Shown here one piece after another: positions 18,801 to 29,382 of a stretch of DNA of 64,000 bases. This DNA is from Afipia massiliensis. Lineage in GTDB: Bacteria > Pseudomonadota > Alphaproteobacteria > Rhizobiales > Xanthobacteraceae. Each line of letters begins with the position of its first letter. The first letter of the stretch is position 1. The translations under genes and the position numbers were made by a program. The notes beneath the pieces are model-generated. The model saw only the letters and a program-made list of their open reading frames with translations. It ran no database searches and had not been told where the DNA came from. The stretch lies in NCBI RefSeq assembly GCF_001006325.2, contig NZ_LBIA02000001.1:1985501-2049500 (forward strand). The letters are read 5' to 3'.

Positions 18801-19954
18801 GCGAAGTAGCGATCCAGCACGCCGCGATAGATTGTCGTAAGCTTGTCGAGGTCGGACACCGGCGTGCGTTCGTCGATCTGGTGCATGGTCTGGCCGACAA
18901 GGCCGAATTCCAGCACCGGGCAGTAATGCGTGATGAAACGCGCGTCGGACGTGCCGCCGCCGGTGTTGAGGTCCGGCTTGCGCCCGGTGACATCTTCGAT
19001 GGCCGCGGCCACGAGATCAGTGAACGGTCCCGGCTTGGTCCGGAACACGTCAGCATTCGACGGCTCCCACGCGATATGCGCCTTGATGCGGTTGCCGCTT
19101 GCCTTTGTCACGCGCTCTTCGATCAGCGCACGCAGGGATTCGCGGGTGTGGCAATCGTTGTAGCGGATGTTGAAGCGTGCCCGTGCCTGCGCGGGGATGA
19201 CGTTCCATGCGGTGTTGCCGACATCGACCGAGGTGAACTCAAGGTTCGACGGCTGGAAATGATCGGTCCCCTTGTCCAGTGGGTCGCTGCTCAATGCCGC
19301 GATCAGCGCAGCGATATCCGGAACGGGATTCGACGCGCGGTGCGGATAGGCGACATGGCCCTGCACGCCATCGACAATCAGCGTGCCGGATTGCGATCCG
19401 CGCCGCCCCGTTTTAATGGTGTCGCCCATCTCGTTGACGTTGCTCGGTTCGCCCAGCACGCAATGATCGAATTTTTCGCCGCGCTCCGCCGCCCACTTCA
19501 GCAGCTTGACGGTGCCGTTGACGGCGATGTCTTCCTCGTCGCCGGTGATCAGGAACGAAATCGAACCTTTCGGCTTGCCGCCATTCGCGGCGAGATATTC
19601 AAGCGTGGCGGCGACGGAGCAGGCGATGCCGCCTTTCATGTCCACCGCGCCGCGCCCGTACAGCATGCCGTCCTTGACGTCGCCCGCGAACGCACCGTGG
19701 GTCCACGCCGCCTCGTCACCCGGCGGCACCACGTCGGTGTGACCCGCAAACGTAATGTGCGGGCTGCCGGTGCCGATCCGCGCATAGAGATTGTCGATGT
19801 CGGCCGCGCCCGGCTCGGAGAAGGTGACGCGATGCATCTCGAACCCGGCATCGCCCAGCAATTTTTCGAGCACGCCGAGCGCGCCGGCATCCGCAGGCGT
19901 GACCGACGGGCAGCGCAACAGATCGCGGGCGATGGAGAGGGCGTCGTTCGACAT
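18797..19954 (-). CDS. dapE: Succinyl-diaminopimelate desuccinylase
   Basis: M20 metallopeptidase of lysine and meso-DAP biosynthesis, 385 aa, cytoplasmic and dinuclear zinc. It hydrolyses N-succinyl-LL-DAP. Motifs: [12 protein letters not shown] (zinc His and catalytic Asp), [13 protein letters not shown] (bridging Asp), [13 protein letters not shown] (catalytic Glu pair) and [11 protein letters not shown] near the C terminus. The ATG at 19954 ([20 protein letters not shown]) is the family start; the open frame further upstream overlaps the dapD 3' region and is rejected. It follows dapD by 34 bp. Confidence 0.96.
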   Translation of the reverse strand: MSNDALSIARDLLRCPSVTPADAGALGVLEKLLGDAGFEMHRVTFSEPGAADIDNLYARIGTGSPHITFAGHTDVVPPGDEAAWTHGAFAGDVKDGMLYGRGAVDMKGGIACSVAATLEYLAANGGKPKGSISFLITGDEEDIAVNGTVKLLKWAAERGEKFDHCVLGEPSNVNEMGDTIKTGRRGSQSGTLIVDGVQGHVAYPHRASNPVPDIAALIAALSSDPLDKGTDHFQPSNLEFTSVDVGNTAWNVIPAQARARFNIRYNDCHTRESLRALIEERVTKASGNRIKAHIAWEPSNADVFRTKPGPFTDLVAAAIEDVTGRKPDLNTGGGTSDARFITHYCPVLEFGLVGQTMHQIDERTPVSDLDKLTTIYRGVLDRYFA

Positions 19955-19988
19955 CAGGCTTTCTTTATGTGCGAGCGAGACCGGAGCG

Positions 19989-20834
<846 letters not shown>

Positions 20835-20922
20835 CGGGATTCCTTGGGTATTTCTCGGGACGAGAGCGGTCGTTGGATGCGCTTTTGTCGGGATTTGGCG
20901 GCGTTGAGTCAAGCTGACGGGG

Positions 20923-21624
20923 TCAGTTTGAGGCCTTTATGGCTGCCAAAAACCCCGTCAGATCGTCGGTGATATGATCGACATAGGCGGCGTCGCGGCC
21001 TTCCAGCTCCCAGTCCTCGCGGACCACGCTTTTGGTGCCGTCGGGCACCACCAGAACGGTGGTCATGCCCAGATCGTGCGGCGTCACCAGATTGCGCGCC
21101 AGGTCCTCGAACATCGCCGCCTTGGCGGGATCGACGCCGTGCAGCTTGAGGAACTTCATGTAGGTTTGCCGCGCGGGCTTCGGCTCGAGTTCTGCGGCGA
21201 CAATGTCGAACACGTCCTCGAAATTCTTCGCGATGCCGAGGCGTTCCAGCACTTTGCCGGCGTGGGCACGCGAGCCGTTGGTGAGGATCAGTTTGCGGCC
21301 GGGGAGCTTTTCGATCGCAGCGCCCATCGCGGGGTTGGGTTCGAGCGGCGAGTGATCGATTTCGTGGACATAGGCAAGGAAGTCGTCGGCGCGCAGGCCG
21401 TGCTCGGTCATCATGCCGCGCATGGTGGTGCCGTAGCGGCGATAGTAGTCCTTCTGGATCCTGAAGGCTTCGTCCTTCGGCACATTCAGATACTGCGCGA
21501 CGAAATCACGAATCCGCACGTCGACTTGCTGCCAGAGATTGACGTGATGCGGGTAGAGCGTGTTGTCGAGATCGAACACCCACGTCTCGACATGGGAGAA
21601 GTTGCGTTTGTCTTTGTCTGTCAT
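20923..21624 (-). CDS. Pyrimidine 5'-nucleotidase (HAD superfamily)
   Basis: A 233-aa HAD hydrolase of the pyrimidine 5'-nucleotidase/YjjG-like subgroup (TIGR01993 type). Motif I is [11 protein letters not shown] with the nucleophile and acid/base Asp; motif II is [10 protein letters not shown]; motif IV is [11 protein letters not shown]. It probably dephosphorylates UMP/CMP or related nucleotides. Its start (ATG 21624) overlaps the stop of the DUF1036 gene by 4 bp, so the two are co-transcribed. Conserved neighbourhood with dapD in Rhizobiales. Confidence 0.9.
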   Translation of the reverse strand: MTDKDKRNFSHVETWVFDLDNTLYPHHVNLWQQVDVRIRDFVAQYLNVPKDEAFRIQKDYYRRYGTTMRGMMTEHGLRADDFLAYVHEIDHSPLEPNPAMGAAIEKLPGRKLILTNGSRAHAGKVLERLGIAKNFEDVFDIVAAELEPKPARQTYMKFLKLHGVDPAKAAMFEDLARNLVTPHDLGMTTVLVVPDGTKSVVREDWELEGRDAAYVDHITDDLTGFLAAIKASN

Positions 21625-22613
21625 GGCATTCCGAACCGGATTGTTTTGCCGGCGCCTGCGGTCATGTCGACGCGCTCGTAGCCGCTCGCATTCAGTCCGC
21701 GCGGGCCGCAATCGCCCTGTTCGGTGAATTCGAACTGCGCTTCACGCGTGCAGAGCATGGTCGAACCGCCCCAGTTCAGCGGCCGGCTGTTGATCTTGAT
21801 GGTGCGGCCGTTGCTGTCGACCGCTTCCGCGAAACTGAAAATTCGGCGCGGCTGTCCCGTCACATCGGGATGTAGGCATTTGCCGGGCTCGATACGATAC
21901 CAGCCGCGGCTGGTGACGGCCTTGCCGTCGTCGGTGGCGATGGAAGCCATCACGCGGTACTGCGTGTCGTTGCACCAGGTGAGGCCGGTCGCGGACGGTG
22001 TCTCCACCGCTGCGATCATGGTCTCGAAGAAATTCGGAGCCTGCGCAGCGTCCGCGCCGAGGCCGCGCGCCTTCAGGAATGCGGCCAGCGCGTTTTGCGT
22101 CTTCCGGCCGTCGACGCCGTCGATAGGGGCCGCGTCATAGCCAGCGATCACCAGCAACCGCTGGATGGCGGCCAGCCGCGCCTGCTCATCGTCATACTCC
22201 GCGCCTTCCGCCAGATACGCGACCTGATGGCCGTCCTCGCCAATGCTTGGCTTGATCTCGGTGAAAGGCACGGCGGTCTGGCTGCCGCGGCACTGCCGCC
22301 CGGCGATGACAAAATCCTTCGGCGCGATGCAGAGATTGTCGGTGCCGTTCTGCGGTGCGGGCGATGCGCCGTAGACCGGCAAGGATCGCGCGTGGAGGAG
22401 GATGCGCTCCGCCGTGATGTTGCCCTGCGCCACCACGCGACAGGCCGCCGGATCGATCCGGAACCAGCCGCGCGTTGCGGTGGCGGACTTGTCGTCGATG
22501 CCGATGGCGGCTTCGACCACGTAGCTCATGCGGTTGCAGAGCTTCAGGTCGGCGCGGGCGGGGGTGCTGAAAAGCAGCGTCGGTGTCGCGAGGAGAAAAA
22601 GCGCGGCGACCAC
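21621..22613 (-). CDS. Exported DUF1036 domain protein with peptidoglycan-binding-like region
   Basis: About 330 aa. A Sec signal (VVAALFLLATPTLLFSTPARA) is followed by two DUF1036 repeats: LKLCNRMSYVVEAAIGIDD with TRGWFRIDPAACR, and LTWCNDTQYRVMASIATDDG with SRGWYRIEPGKC. A segment between them (RLLVIAGYDAAPIDGVDGRK) resembles a PG_binding_1 domain. Probably periplasmic. The start is uncertain: a palindromic repeat arm overlaps any start upstream of the signal peptide, so I chose the GTG at 22613. ATGs at 22652 or 22676 would add a repeat-encoded N-terminus (GPRFRGDDS). Conserved cysteine pairs suggest disulfides. Confidence 0.82.
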   Translation of the reverse strand: MVAALFLLATPTLLFSTPARADLKLCNRMSYVVEAAIGIDDKSATATRGWFRIDPAACRVVAQGNITAERILLHARSLPVYGASPAPQNGTDNLCIAPKDFVIAGRQCRGSQTAVPFTEIKPSIGEDGHQVAYLAEGAEYDDEQARLAAIQRLLVIAGYDAAPIDGVDGRKTQNALAAFLKARGLGADAAQAPNFFETMIAAVETPSATGLTWCNDTQYRVMASIATDDGKAVTSRGWYRIEPGKCLHPDVTGQPRRIFSFAEAVDSNGRTIKINSRPLNWGGSTMLCTREAQFEFTEQGDCGPRGLNASGYERVDMTAGAGKTIRFGMP

Positions 22614-22625
22614 AGTGGTTTTGCT

Positions 22626-22747
22626 GTCGTCCCCGCGAAAGCGGGGACCCATTGTGCACCATAGACTTCGCATCATGCCCATCGATGCTGCTGGTTCCCT
22701 GGCTGCCCGCTGGAAGAAAGATGGGTCCCCGCTTTCGCGGGGACGAC
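22626..22747. repeat. Inverted repeat pair, GTCGTCCCCGCG family (GAAA loop)
   Basis: 27-bp inverted copies at 22626-22652 and 22721-22747 (GTCGTCCCCGCGAAAGCGGG and its complement), separated by 68 bp, the same spacing as the related pair at 13857-13980. The left arm runs into the start region of the DUF1036 gene. The internal spacer differs from that of the other copy. Confidence 0.88.
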
Positions 22748-22773
22748 ATCGTGAGTGAACTCTTTTGGCCGTC

Positions 22774-23673
22774 TCACTTGTGGATCAGCGTTCCCGTGCC
22801 CTGATTGGTGAACAGCTCGAGCAGCACTGCGTGCGGCGTCTTGCCGTCGATGATCACCACGCCCTCGACGCCGGCTTCCAGCGAATAGATGCAGGTCTCG
22901 ACCTTCGGGATCATGCCGCCCGAGATCGTGCCGTCGGCGATCAGCTTGCGTGCGTCCTTGATCGACAGTTCGGGAATGAGCTTCTTCGATTTGTCGAGCA
23001 CGCCCGGCACGTCGGTCAGCAGCAAGAGGCGCTTGGCCTTCAGCGCACCTGCGACAGCGCCTGCGAACGTATCGGCGTTGACGTTGAAAGTCTGGCCGTT
23101 CGCAGACGATGCCAGCGGCGCCAGCACCGGGATCAGTTCGTAGCCGATCAGCTGGTTGAGCAGCGTGAGATCGACCTTGTCGGGTTCGCCGACGAAACCG
23201 AGGTCGACTACCTTCTCGATGTTCGAGCCGGGATCGACCATGGTGCGGGTCGCCTTGGTGGCGGTCACCATGTTGCCGTCCTTGCCGCAGAGGCCCACGG
23301 CCTTGCCGCCGGCTTCGTTGATGTGGCTGACGATCTGCTTGTTGATCGATCCCGCCAGCACCATCTCGACGATCTCGATGGTCGCCGCGTCAGTAATGCG
23401 CAGCCCGGATGCGAATTCCGACTTGATGCCGAGCCGGGTCAGCATCGCCGCGATCTGCGGGCCGCCGCCATGAACCACCACGGGGTTGATCGCGGTCTGC
23501 TCCAGCAAAACGATATCGCGGGCAAACTGCCGGGCAAGGTTTTCCTCGCCCATGGCGTGGCCGCCGTATTTGATGACGATGGTTTCTTCGTCGTACTGCT
23601 GCATGTGCGGCAGTGCTTCCGACAGGATGCGGGCCTGATCCTGCGGGCTGATATTCGGCGGCAGATCCATCAT
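22774..23673 (-). CDS. argB: Acetylglutamate kinase
   Basis: Second enzyme of arginine biosynthesis (ATP + N-acetylglutamate), 299 aa. Motifs: [15 protein letters not shown] (phosphate-binding Lys/Gly loop), [16 protein letters not shown] (substrate GGG loop) and the Arg-regulated C-terminal portion. The start is one of two adjacent ATGs at 23673/23670 ([17 protein letters not shown]), following a purine-rich GAACGAGAA. It is downstream of engB and DUF423 on the same strand, the usual alphaproteobacterial order. Confidence 0.97.
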   Translation of the reverse strand: MMDLPPNISPQDQARILSEALPHMQQYDEETIVIKYGGHAMGEENLARQFARDIVLLEQTAINPVVVHGGGPQIAAMLTRLGIKSEFASGLRITDAATIEIVEMVLAGSINKQIVSHINEAGGKAVGLCGKDGNMVTATKATRTMVDPGSNIEKVVDLGFVGEPDKVDLTLLNQLIGYELIPVLAPLASSANGQTFNVNADTFAGAVAGALKAKRLLLLTDVPGVLDKSKKLIPELSIKDARKLIADGTISGGMIPKVETCIYSLEAGVEGVVIIDGKTPHAVLLELFTNQGTGTLIHK

Positions 23674-23761
23674 GGGGAATTCTCGTTCACGCGGCGGGCT
23701 GGCAAGGTTTGCCGAGGGTTTAGCCGATTGCGGCAGCGGCGCAAAGCACCCTCGGTGCAAG

Positions 23762-24142
23762 TCAGCCTGCGCGGCGCGGCCAGGCCGCGGCGATGGCCAG
23801 CACCAGCCAGCTCAGGATCAGCAGCGTGCCGCCGGTCGGTGCTGCCATTGTGAACAATCCGTGACCGGCATACTGGCGCATCGCCAGATCGCCGGCGAAC
23901 AGCGCCGCACCCACGATGAAGCCACAGGTCGCGGTCAGTCCGAGGTGACGCTGGGCGATGCCGTGCCCGGTCAGCAGCGCCGCGCCGATCACGGCGCTGG
24001 CGTGGAACAGCAGCATCGACGACGCCGAGGCAAGCCGCCCTGCGTCGGGTTGATGGGCGGACGCCGCCGCCAGCACCACACCGGCAGCGCCCATCAGCCC
24101 GGCAAGAACAACGGCAAGCCGCAAGACGCCATTCTGGGTCAT
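23762..24142 (-). CDS. DUF423 membrane protein
   Basis: A 126-aa protein with four TM helices of the DUF423/YgdD family. Family signatures seen: [20 protein letters not shown] at the N terminus, then [18 protein letters not shown] and [15 protein letters not shown]. Inner membrane; function unknown. It sits between engB and argB. A palindromic repeat of 70 bp separates it from engB. Confidence 0.9.
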   Translation of the reverse strand: MTQNGVLRLAVVLAGLMGAAGVVLAAASAHQPDAGRLASASSMLLFHASAVIGAALLTGHGIAQRHLGLTATCGFIVGAALFAGDLAMRQYAGHGLFTMAAPTGGTLLILSWLVLAIAAAWPRRAG

Positions 24143-24159
24143 TATTTTTCCTTCCGGTC

Positions 24160-24229
24160 GGGCATGTTCTTATCCGAAAACCGGTGCCCACTTTGCGCTA
24201 ACGCGGCTCTTCGGGTCGGGATCATGCCC
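24160..24229. repeat. Palindromic intergenic repeat, GGGCATGATC family (long form)
   Basis: Bounded by GGGCATGTTC and GATCATGCCC, with CCGAAAACCGGTGCCCACTT inside and a longer loop (GCGCTAACGCGGCTC). It is the same family as 8306-8353. It ends on the first base of the engB stop region, as the first copy ends at the HIT stop, so both copies sit exactly at the 3' end of a minus-strand gene. Confidence 0.82.
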
Positions 24230-24894
24230 TAAACTCGCTCCCTGAGCAGGCGGATCATGGCGGCGCGCAGTTCGGGCATGCCGTTGCCGGTGCGCGACGA
24301 TGTCACCAGCACCTCCGGAAACGCCGCCGGATGCTTGGAGAGCGCGGCGATGGTCGCTGCGAGTGTTTCTTCAAGCTCGGCTTTCTTGACCTGATCGGAT
24401 TTGGTCAGCACCACCTGATAGCTCACCGCAGATTTGTCGAGCGTCTTCAGCACGTCGTGGTCGACGTCCTTGAAGCCGTGACGCGAGTCGATCAGCACGT
24501 AGACGCGGGCGAGATTGGCGCGGCCCTGCAGGAATTTGTGGATCAGCATGGTCCACGAGGCGACCTTGGTTTTCGGGGCGGAGGCGTAGCCGTAGCCCGG
24601 CATGTCCACCAGCCGAAGCCCTGCGTCCTTGCCGTCCGCAGGCGTCGGGCCTTCGAAGAAGATCAGCTCTTGCGTGCGCCCCGGCGTGTGCGAGGTGCGC
24701 GCCAACCCGTTGCGGCCCGTCAGCGCGTTGATGAGGCTGGACTTGCCGACGTTGGAGCGGCCCGCGAAAGCGACCTCGACGCCCTTCATCGGCGGCAGTG
24801 CTTCGATCGATGGCGAGGCCCAGAAAAATTGCCAGTCGCCGGCGAAGATCTTTCGCCCGGCTTCGATCAGCTCCGCATCGGCTTTATCGGTCAT
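24229..24894 (-). CDS. engB: Ribosome biogenesis GTPase YihA/YsxC/EngB
   Basis: An essential TRAFAC GTPase for large-subunit assembly, 221 aa. G1 is AGRSNVGKSSLINAL, G2 region TSHTPGRTQ, G3 DMPGYGYA, G4 TKSDQVKK and G5 TSSRTGNG. The G domain is complete and the length typical. It is 58 bp downstream of yidC in the same direction; the yidC-engB linkage is standard in alphaproteobacteria. Confidence 0.97.
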   Translation of the reverse strand: MTDKADAELIEAGRKIFAGDWQFFWASPSIEALPPMKGVEVAFAGRSNVGKSSLINALTGRNGLARTSHTPGRTQELIFFEGPTPADGKDAGLRLVDMPGYGYASAPKTKVASWTMLIHKFLQGRANLARVYVLIDSRHGFKDVDHDVLKTLDKSAVSYQVVLTKSDQVKKAELEETLAATIAALSKHPAAFPEVLVTSSRTGNGMPELRAAMIRLLRERV

Positions 24895-24952
24895 GCGAAG
24901 GTTCTCGGATATGAGACGCCCGGCGGTTCGCCGGGCTGGAATTGCAAAGACG

Positions 24953-26803
24953 TCAGGTGGTTTTCTTCGAACCGGCGAAGGTCGACCTGATGTTGTCGAA
25001 CAGTTCGATCTTCGCGCCGTTCTTGTTCATGATGTAGCCTTGCTGGAGCACCGAGAGCAGGTTGTTCCAGGCCCAGTAGATCACGAGACCGGCGGGGAAG
25101 CCCGCAAGCATGAAGGTGAAGATCAGCGGCATCCAGTCGAAGATCATCTTCTGCGTCGGATCCGGCGGCGTCGGGTTCAGCTTCATCTGGACCCACATCG
25201 TGATGCCCATGATGATCGGCCAGATGCCGAGATGCAGGTAGTAGCCGAGAACCGGAAGCTGCGTCGGATCGAACGCCAGCAGGCCGAACAGGTTGAACAG
25301 GTTGGTCGGGTCTGGCGCCGACAGATCCCTGATCCAGCCGAAGAACGGCGCATGCCGCATTTCGATGGTGACGAACAGAACCTTGTAGAGCGAGAAGAAC
25401 ACCGGGATCTGGATCAGAATCGGAAGACAGCCCGCGATCGGGTTGATCTTCTCCTTCTTGTAGATCTCCATCATTTCCTGCTGCTGCTTCACCTTGTCGT
25501 CTGGATACTTGTCCTTCAGCGCGGCGAGCTGCGGCTGCACGGCCTTCATCTTCGCCATCGACGCATAGGACTTGCTGGCGAGCGGGAAGAACACAAGCTT
25601 GACCAGCACCGTCACCGCCAGGATCGCGACGCCGAAGTTGCCGACGATGTGGAAGAACCAGTCGATCAGGAAGAACATCGGCTTGGTGATGAAGTAGAAC
25701 CAGCCCCAGTCGATCAGGCGATCGAACTTGTTGAGGCTGAGCTGCCTGTCGTAGGTGTCGACCACGGCGTTTTCCTTGGCGCCGGCGAACAGGTTGGTCG
25801 TGGTCGTGGCCGTGCCGCCAATCGCAACCGTCAATGGGTCGAGCAGGTAATCGGTCTGATAGGTGCGCAGCGTGCCGACGAGGTTCGACGAGAAGCGCGC
25901 CTGAACGTTGGCCTTCGGGCTCGGCAGCAGCGTGCCGGCCCAGTACTTGTCGGTGATGCCGAGCCACGCATTGGTGACCTTGAACTCGACCGCCTTGGCC
26001 TCGTCGATGGCCTTGTAACCGTATTCCTGCAGGCCCTTTTCGCCGAGAACGCCGATCAGGCCTTCATGCAGGATGTAATAGCCCGACACCGGCGGTACGC
26101 CGTGACGCGAAATCAGACCGAATGGATACAGCGTAACCGGAGCGTCGCCGACATTGGACACGTCGTCCTTGATCGTGAACAGGTACTTGTCGTCGATCGA
26201 AATGGTGCGCTTGAAGGTGAGGCCTTGGCCGTTGTTCCAGGTCAGTGTGACCGGCTTCGCCGGCGTCAGCGCGCCCGTGCCTTCCTGGGTCCAGACGGTG
26301 TCCTTGGTCGGCATTTTGACCGTGGAGCCTGCCGACGGCACGAACCCGAACTCGGCGTAGAACGGCTCCTTGGTGCCCGACGGCGAGAACAGTTCGATGG
26401 CCGGCGATTTCGGATCGACGGTCTCGCGGAATTTCACCAGCGCGACGTCGTCGATGCGCGCACCGGTCAGCGCGATGCTGCCGCTGATGCTGGGCGTTTC
26501 GATCTTCACGCGCGGCGAGGCCGCGATCACGGTGGGCCGGGGCTGCACAGGCGCGGCCGCTGCCGGTGTCGCAGGTGTTGTCGGTGCGCCGGCCTGCTGC
26601 GCGGGAGCCGTGGGCGTGGTTCCGGGAGTTGGGGTCGCGCCCGGCGCAGTCGTCGCGGGATTGGCGGCCTGCTTCTGCGCCAGTTCGGCCTGCTGCGCGG
26701 CGCGCTGCTTTTCCATCTGCGGGATATTGTAGAGGTACTGCCACGCGATCAGCACAAGGCCCGACAGGATGACGGCGAGGATGGTGTTGCGATTTTCGAT
26801 CAT
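24953..26803 (-). CDS. yidC: Membrane protein insertase YidC
   Basis: Inner-membrane insertase (616 aa) that works alone or with SecYEG. There is an N-terminal TM helix (ILAVILSGLVLIAWQYLYNI), a Pro/Ala/Thr-rich linker (about 40-95), the large periplasmic P1 beta domain, then the 60-kDa family core with five TM helices (from about residue 370). The conserved positively charged groove Arg is expected in the KEKINPIAGCLPILIQIPVF region. It ends GYIMNKNGAKIELFDNI. The gene begins 13 bp after rnpA, leaving no room for yidD, which separates them in many other bacteria. Confidence 0.97.
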   Translation of the reverse strand: MIENRNTILAVILSGLVLIAWQYLYNIPQMEKQRAAQQAELAQKQAANPATTAPGATPTPGTTPTAPAQQAGAPTTPATPAAAAPVQPRPTVIAASPRVKIETPSISGSIALTGARIDDVALVKFRETVDPKSPAIELFSPSGTKEPFYAEFGFVPSAGSTVKMPTKDTVWTQEGTGALTPAKPVTLTWNNGQGLTFKRTISIDDKYLFTIKDDVSNVGDAPVTLYPFGLISRHGVPPVSGYYILHEGLIGVLGEKGLQEYGYKAIDEAKAVEFKVTNAWLGITDKYWAGTLLPSPKANVQARFSSNLVGTLRTYQTDYLLDPLTVAIGGTATTTTNLFAGAKENAVVDTYDRQLSLNKFDRLIDWGWFYFITKPMFFLIDWFFHIVGNFGVAILAVTVLVKLVFFPLASKSYASMAKMKAVQPQLAALKDKYPDDKVKQQQEMMEIYKKEKINPIAGCLPILIQIPVFFSLYKVLFVTIEMRHAPFFGWIRDLSAPDPTNLFNLFGLLAFDPTQLPVLGYYLHLGIWPIIMGITMWVQMKLNPTPPDPTQKMIFDWMPLIFTFMLAGFPAGLVIYWAWNNLLSVLQQGYIMNKNGAKIELFDNIRSTFAGSKKTT

Positions 26804-26816
26804 CGTTCAGGTCTCG

Positions 26817-27203
26817 TCATTCGCTCGAGCGGGTTCGGGAATTGGCGTGTGGCTTTGGGTCGCTGGGCTGTCTTGGCGTCTGTCGCTCGAGGCGGCTGAG
26901 CGCCGAGCGCAGATCGTTGAACATGGTTTCAAAGCCGCGGTCCAGCGCGGCCCGACGGCCCACTATCACATAATCATGGTGCGGTCGCATGGATATGACG
27001 TCCAGCCGCTTCACCAATTCGCGAAGCCTGCGGCGGACGCGGTTGCGTTCCGTCGCAGTGCCGACTTTTTTAGTAACGGTAAAACCGACGCGGACCGGGC
27101 CGGCGTCGTCGCGCGGGCGGCTTTGCACCACAAAGGCAGGGCTGGCCATGCGCGGTCCACTGGCCGCGGCGACGAAATCCGCGCGCTGCCTTAACCGGTC
27201 CAT
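26817..27203 (-). CDS. rnpA: Ribonuclease P protein component
   Basis: Protein subunit that helps the RNase P ribozyme trim pre-tRNA 5' leaders, 128 aa and very basic. The RNR motif region TERNRVRRRLRELVK is intact, and the N-terminal MDRLRQRADF and GFTVTKKVG are family-typical. A Ser/Arg/Pro-rich tail extends past the fold. It starts 43 bp after rpmH, the universal rpmH-rnpA pairing. Confidence 0.95.
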   Translation of the reverse strand: MDRLRQRADFVAAASGPRMASPAFVVQSRPRDDAGPVRVGFTVTKKVGTATERNRVRRRLRELVKRLDVISMRPHHDYVIVGRRAALDRGFETMFNDLRSALSRLERQTPRQPSDPKPHANSRTRSSE

Positions 27204-27246
27204 GATCTCAACCGGCGCATGGGAAAGGGTCTCGGGTGAGGTCCGC

Positions 27247-27381
27247 TCAGGCGCTCAGACGCTTGCGGCCACGCGCGCGGCGGGCGGCGAGAACCTTGCG
27301 GCCGCCGGCGGTCGCGAGACGGGCACGGAAGCCGTGACGGCGCTTGCGCACCAGTTTGCTGGGTTGATAGGTCCGCTTCAC
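27247..27381 (-). CDS. rpmH: 50S ribosomal protein L34
   Basis: A 44-aa basic ribosomal protein: [20 protein letters not shown] then the Ala/Gly/Arg tail ending GRKRLSA. It begins with a GTG start at 27381, preceded by GGAGAACGACC as ribosome binding site; the longer open frame upstream is not conserved. It is the first gene of the rpmH-rnpA-yidC-engB unit, and the promoter should lie in 27385-27570. Confidence 0.97.
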   Translation of the reverse strand: MKRTYQPSKLVRKRRHGFRARLATAGGRKVLAARRARGRKRLSA

Positions 27382-27708
27382 GGTCGTTCTCCGCTGCCGA
27401 ATGGCTCGTTCGACGGTGTCGTCGAAGGCAATTCGCCGATAAATGAGATGAAATCCTGCGATGTCGGCCCTGAAGTGGACCAATTTCGGTCCAAAATGAA
27501 CCGGCCCGGTCAAGCCGGGCCATCGAGGACAGTTGGCGCGGCTTATACGGGAGCGGTCTGTTTTCGTCAATCTTGGGGTTTGGTCTGGCGCTTAAGTCGC
27601 ATGGCGCCGCCGGGTGCTTAAACCATAACAGTTCCGGGGGTTTGACCCCGGTCGCCAGCGGGCGCATCCTGCGGCGGCAAATCTATATAGAGGGTGGGCG
27701 ATCGATCA

Positions 27709-29187
27709 ATGGCGGTATCCGGCCAGGAACCTGATCGGACAATGGCAAAGCCCCCGCCGGGGCTGCGTTTCGGGCTGTCCGGAAAGCTGCTGTTGCTGAC
27801 GATTCCGTTGATCCTGATCGTCGAAGTTCTGATCTACGTTCCCTCCATCGCCAACTTCCGGGTGAACCGGCTCAACGACCGGCTGGCGGCCGCGAATACC
27901 GCCGCGCTGGTGCTGGACGCCGCGCCGAGCGGCATGGTTCCGGACGCGCTGGCGCGGCAGATTCTCGCCAGCATCGGGGCGCGGGCCGTGGCCATCAAGA
28001 GCGGCCAGCAGCGTCGGCTTTTGGCGGCGGCGGACATGCCGAAAAAAATCGACCATGACGTCGACATGCGCGAGATCGGTGTCGGATCGGCCATCATCGA
28101 TGCATTCCGGGTGATGCTCGACAGCGGCGACGAGGTCATGCGCATTCTGGGTCCGGCACCCGGCAGCGGACAGTTCATCGAAGTGGTGGTCGACGAGAAG
28201 CCGCTGCGCGATGCGATGTTCCGCTTCTCGCGCAACGTGTTGTTGTTGTCGCTGGTCATGACCAGCATCACCGCGGGCCTGATCTACTACGCCCTGCATC
28301 ACCTGTTCGTGCGGCCGATGCGGCGGGTCACCGCCAATCTCGTCGCCTTCCACGAGAATCCGGAAAGCACCGCGCGCATTATTGAGCCGTCGAAGCGCAC
28401 CGATGAAATCGGCGTCGCGGAGCGCGAACTCTCGGACATGCAGCGCGATCTGGTGTCGATGCTGCATCAGAAGAGCCATCTTGCAGCACTCGGCCTCGCG
28501 GTCTCAAAGATCAACCACGATCTGCGCAACCTGCTGGCGTCGTCGCAACTTTTGTCCGACCAACTCGCCAGTGTGCCCGATCCGCGCGTGCAGCGGTTCG
28601 CGCCGAAGTTGATGCGCTCGCTGGAGCGCGCCATCGCGTTCTGCCAGTCCACTCTTTCCTATGGCAAGGCACAGGAAGCCGCGCCCGACCGGCGCATGGT
28701 CCTGATCGAGCCGGTTATCAACGAGGTGCGCGAATCGGCCGGGCTTGCATCCGATACGTCGATCGAATGGATCAACGCCATCGAGCGCGGGCTCACCGTG
28801 GATGCCGACCCGGATCAGTTGTTCCGGGTGCTGCTCAATCTGGTCCGTAATGCCGCGCAGGCGCTCGAGAGCGATAAATCCGGAGCCGGGGTTGCGCGGC
28901 AGATTCGCGTCACCGGCCGCCGCGAGGGCGCGGTGACCATCCTTGAGATCTCGGATACGGGCCCCGGTATTCCGGAAAAGGCCCGCGAGCATCTGTTCGA
29001 GGCGTTTCAGGGCTCGTCGCGGGACGGCGGCACCGGGCTCGGGCTTGCGATTGCGGCGGAACTGGTCCGCGCTCACGGCGGCGAATTGAGCCTGGTGGAA
29101 GGCACCCTCGGGGCGACGTTCCGAATCATGATTCCGGATCGCGCCGTGGAGCTTCACCGGCTGCGGGATGCACGGGCCCGGGGCTGA
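27709..29187 (+). CDS. HAMP-type sensor histidine kinase
   Basis: Orphan membrane histidine kinase, 492 aa from ATG 27709 (a second ATG at 27742 is possible). TM1 is LLLLTIPLILIVEVLIYVPS (about 27-46), then a periplasmic sensor of about 130 residues, TM2 at about 176-197 and HAMP-like linker (VRPMRRVTANLVAFHE). The H-box is SKINHDLRNLLASS with His270, an atypical HisKA variant. The N box is LLNLVRNAAQAL, G1 SDTGPGIP and G2 GGTGLGLAI. No response regulator is adjacent. It is divergent from rpmH and ends 118 bp before the tRNA gene. Signal unknown. Confidence 0.9.
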   Translation: MAVSGQEPDRTMAKPPPGLRFGLSGKLLLLTIPLILIVEVLIYVPSIANFRVNRLNDRLAAANTAALVLDAAPSGMVPDALARQILASIGARAVAIKSGQQRRLLAAADMPKKIDHDVDMREIGVGSAIIDAFRVMLDSGDEVMRILGPAPGSGQFIEVVVDEKPLRDAMFRFSRNVLLLSLVMTSITAGLIYYALHHLFVRPMRRVTANLVAFHENPESTARIIEPSKRTDEIGVAERELSDMQRDLVSMLHQKSHLAALGLAVSKINHDLRNLLASSQLLSDQLASVPDPRVQRFAPKLMRSLERAIAFCQSTLSYGKAQEAAPDRRMVLIEPVINEVRESAGLASDTSIEWINAIERGLTVDADPDQLFRVLLNLVRNAAQALESDKSGAGVARQIRVTGRREGAVTILEISDTGPGIPEKAREHLFEAFQGSSRDGGTGLGLAIAAELVRAHGGELSLVEGTLGATFRIMIPDRAVELHRLRDARARG

Positions 29188-29305
29188 AAAACTGCCAATT
29201 TGGCCAGAAATCGATGCCGTATCGATCTTGCAAAGCGATCCCGGAGCCGGTAGCTATGGCGCTCTTTCGCGGCGGGCCCTTTGGGCTCCTTGGCCCGCGA
29301 AATGC

Positions 29306-29382
29306 GCGCCCGTAGCTCAGCTGGATAGAGCACCAGACTACGAATCTGGGGGTCAGGAGTTCGAATCTCTTCGGGCGCGCCA
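29306..29382 (+). tRNA. tRNA-Arg (anticodon ACG)
   Basis: A complete cloverleaf of 77 nt with an encoded CCA end (29380-29382). The acceptor stem is GCGCCCG (29306-29312) with CGGGCGC (29372-29378). The anticodon arm is CCAGA-CTACGAA-TCTGG (333-349 of the 29 kb block), giving anticodon ACG at 29340-29342. The T loop TTCGAAT is present. Its 3' end overlaps a repeat shared with positions 35361-35402, which suggests that it serves as an integration site. Confidence 0.97.

Noticed and set aside
24602-26899. A 765-codon plus-strand open frame over engB and yidC.
   Set aside because: Shadow of two well-supported minus-strand genes, with very biased composition and no recognisable domain.
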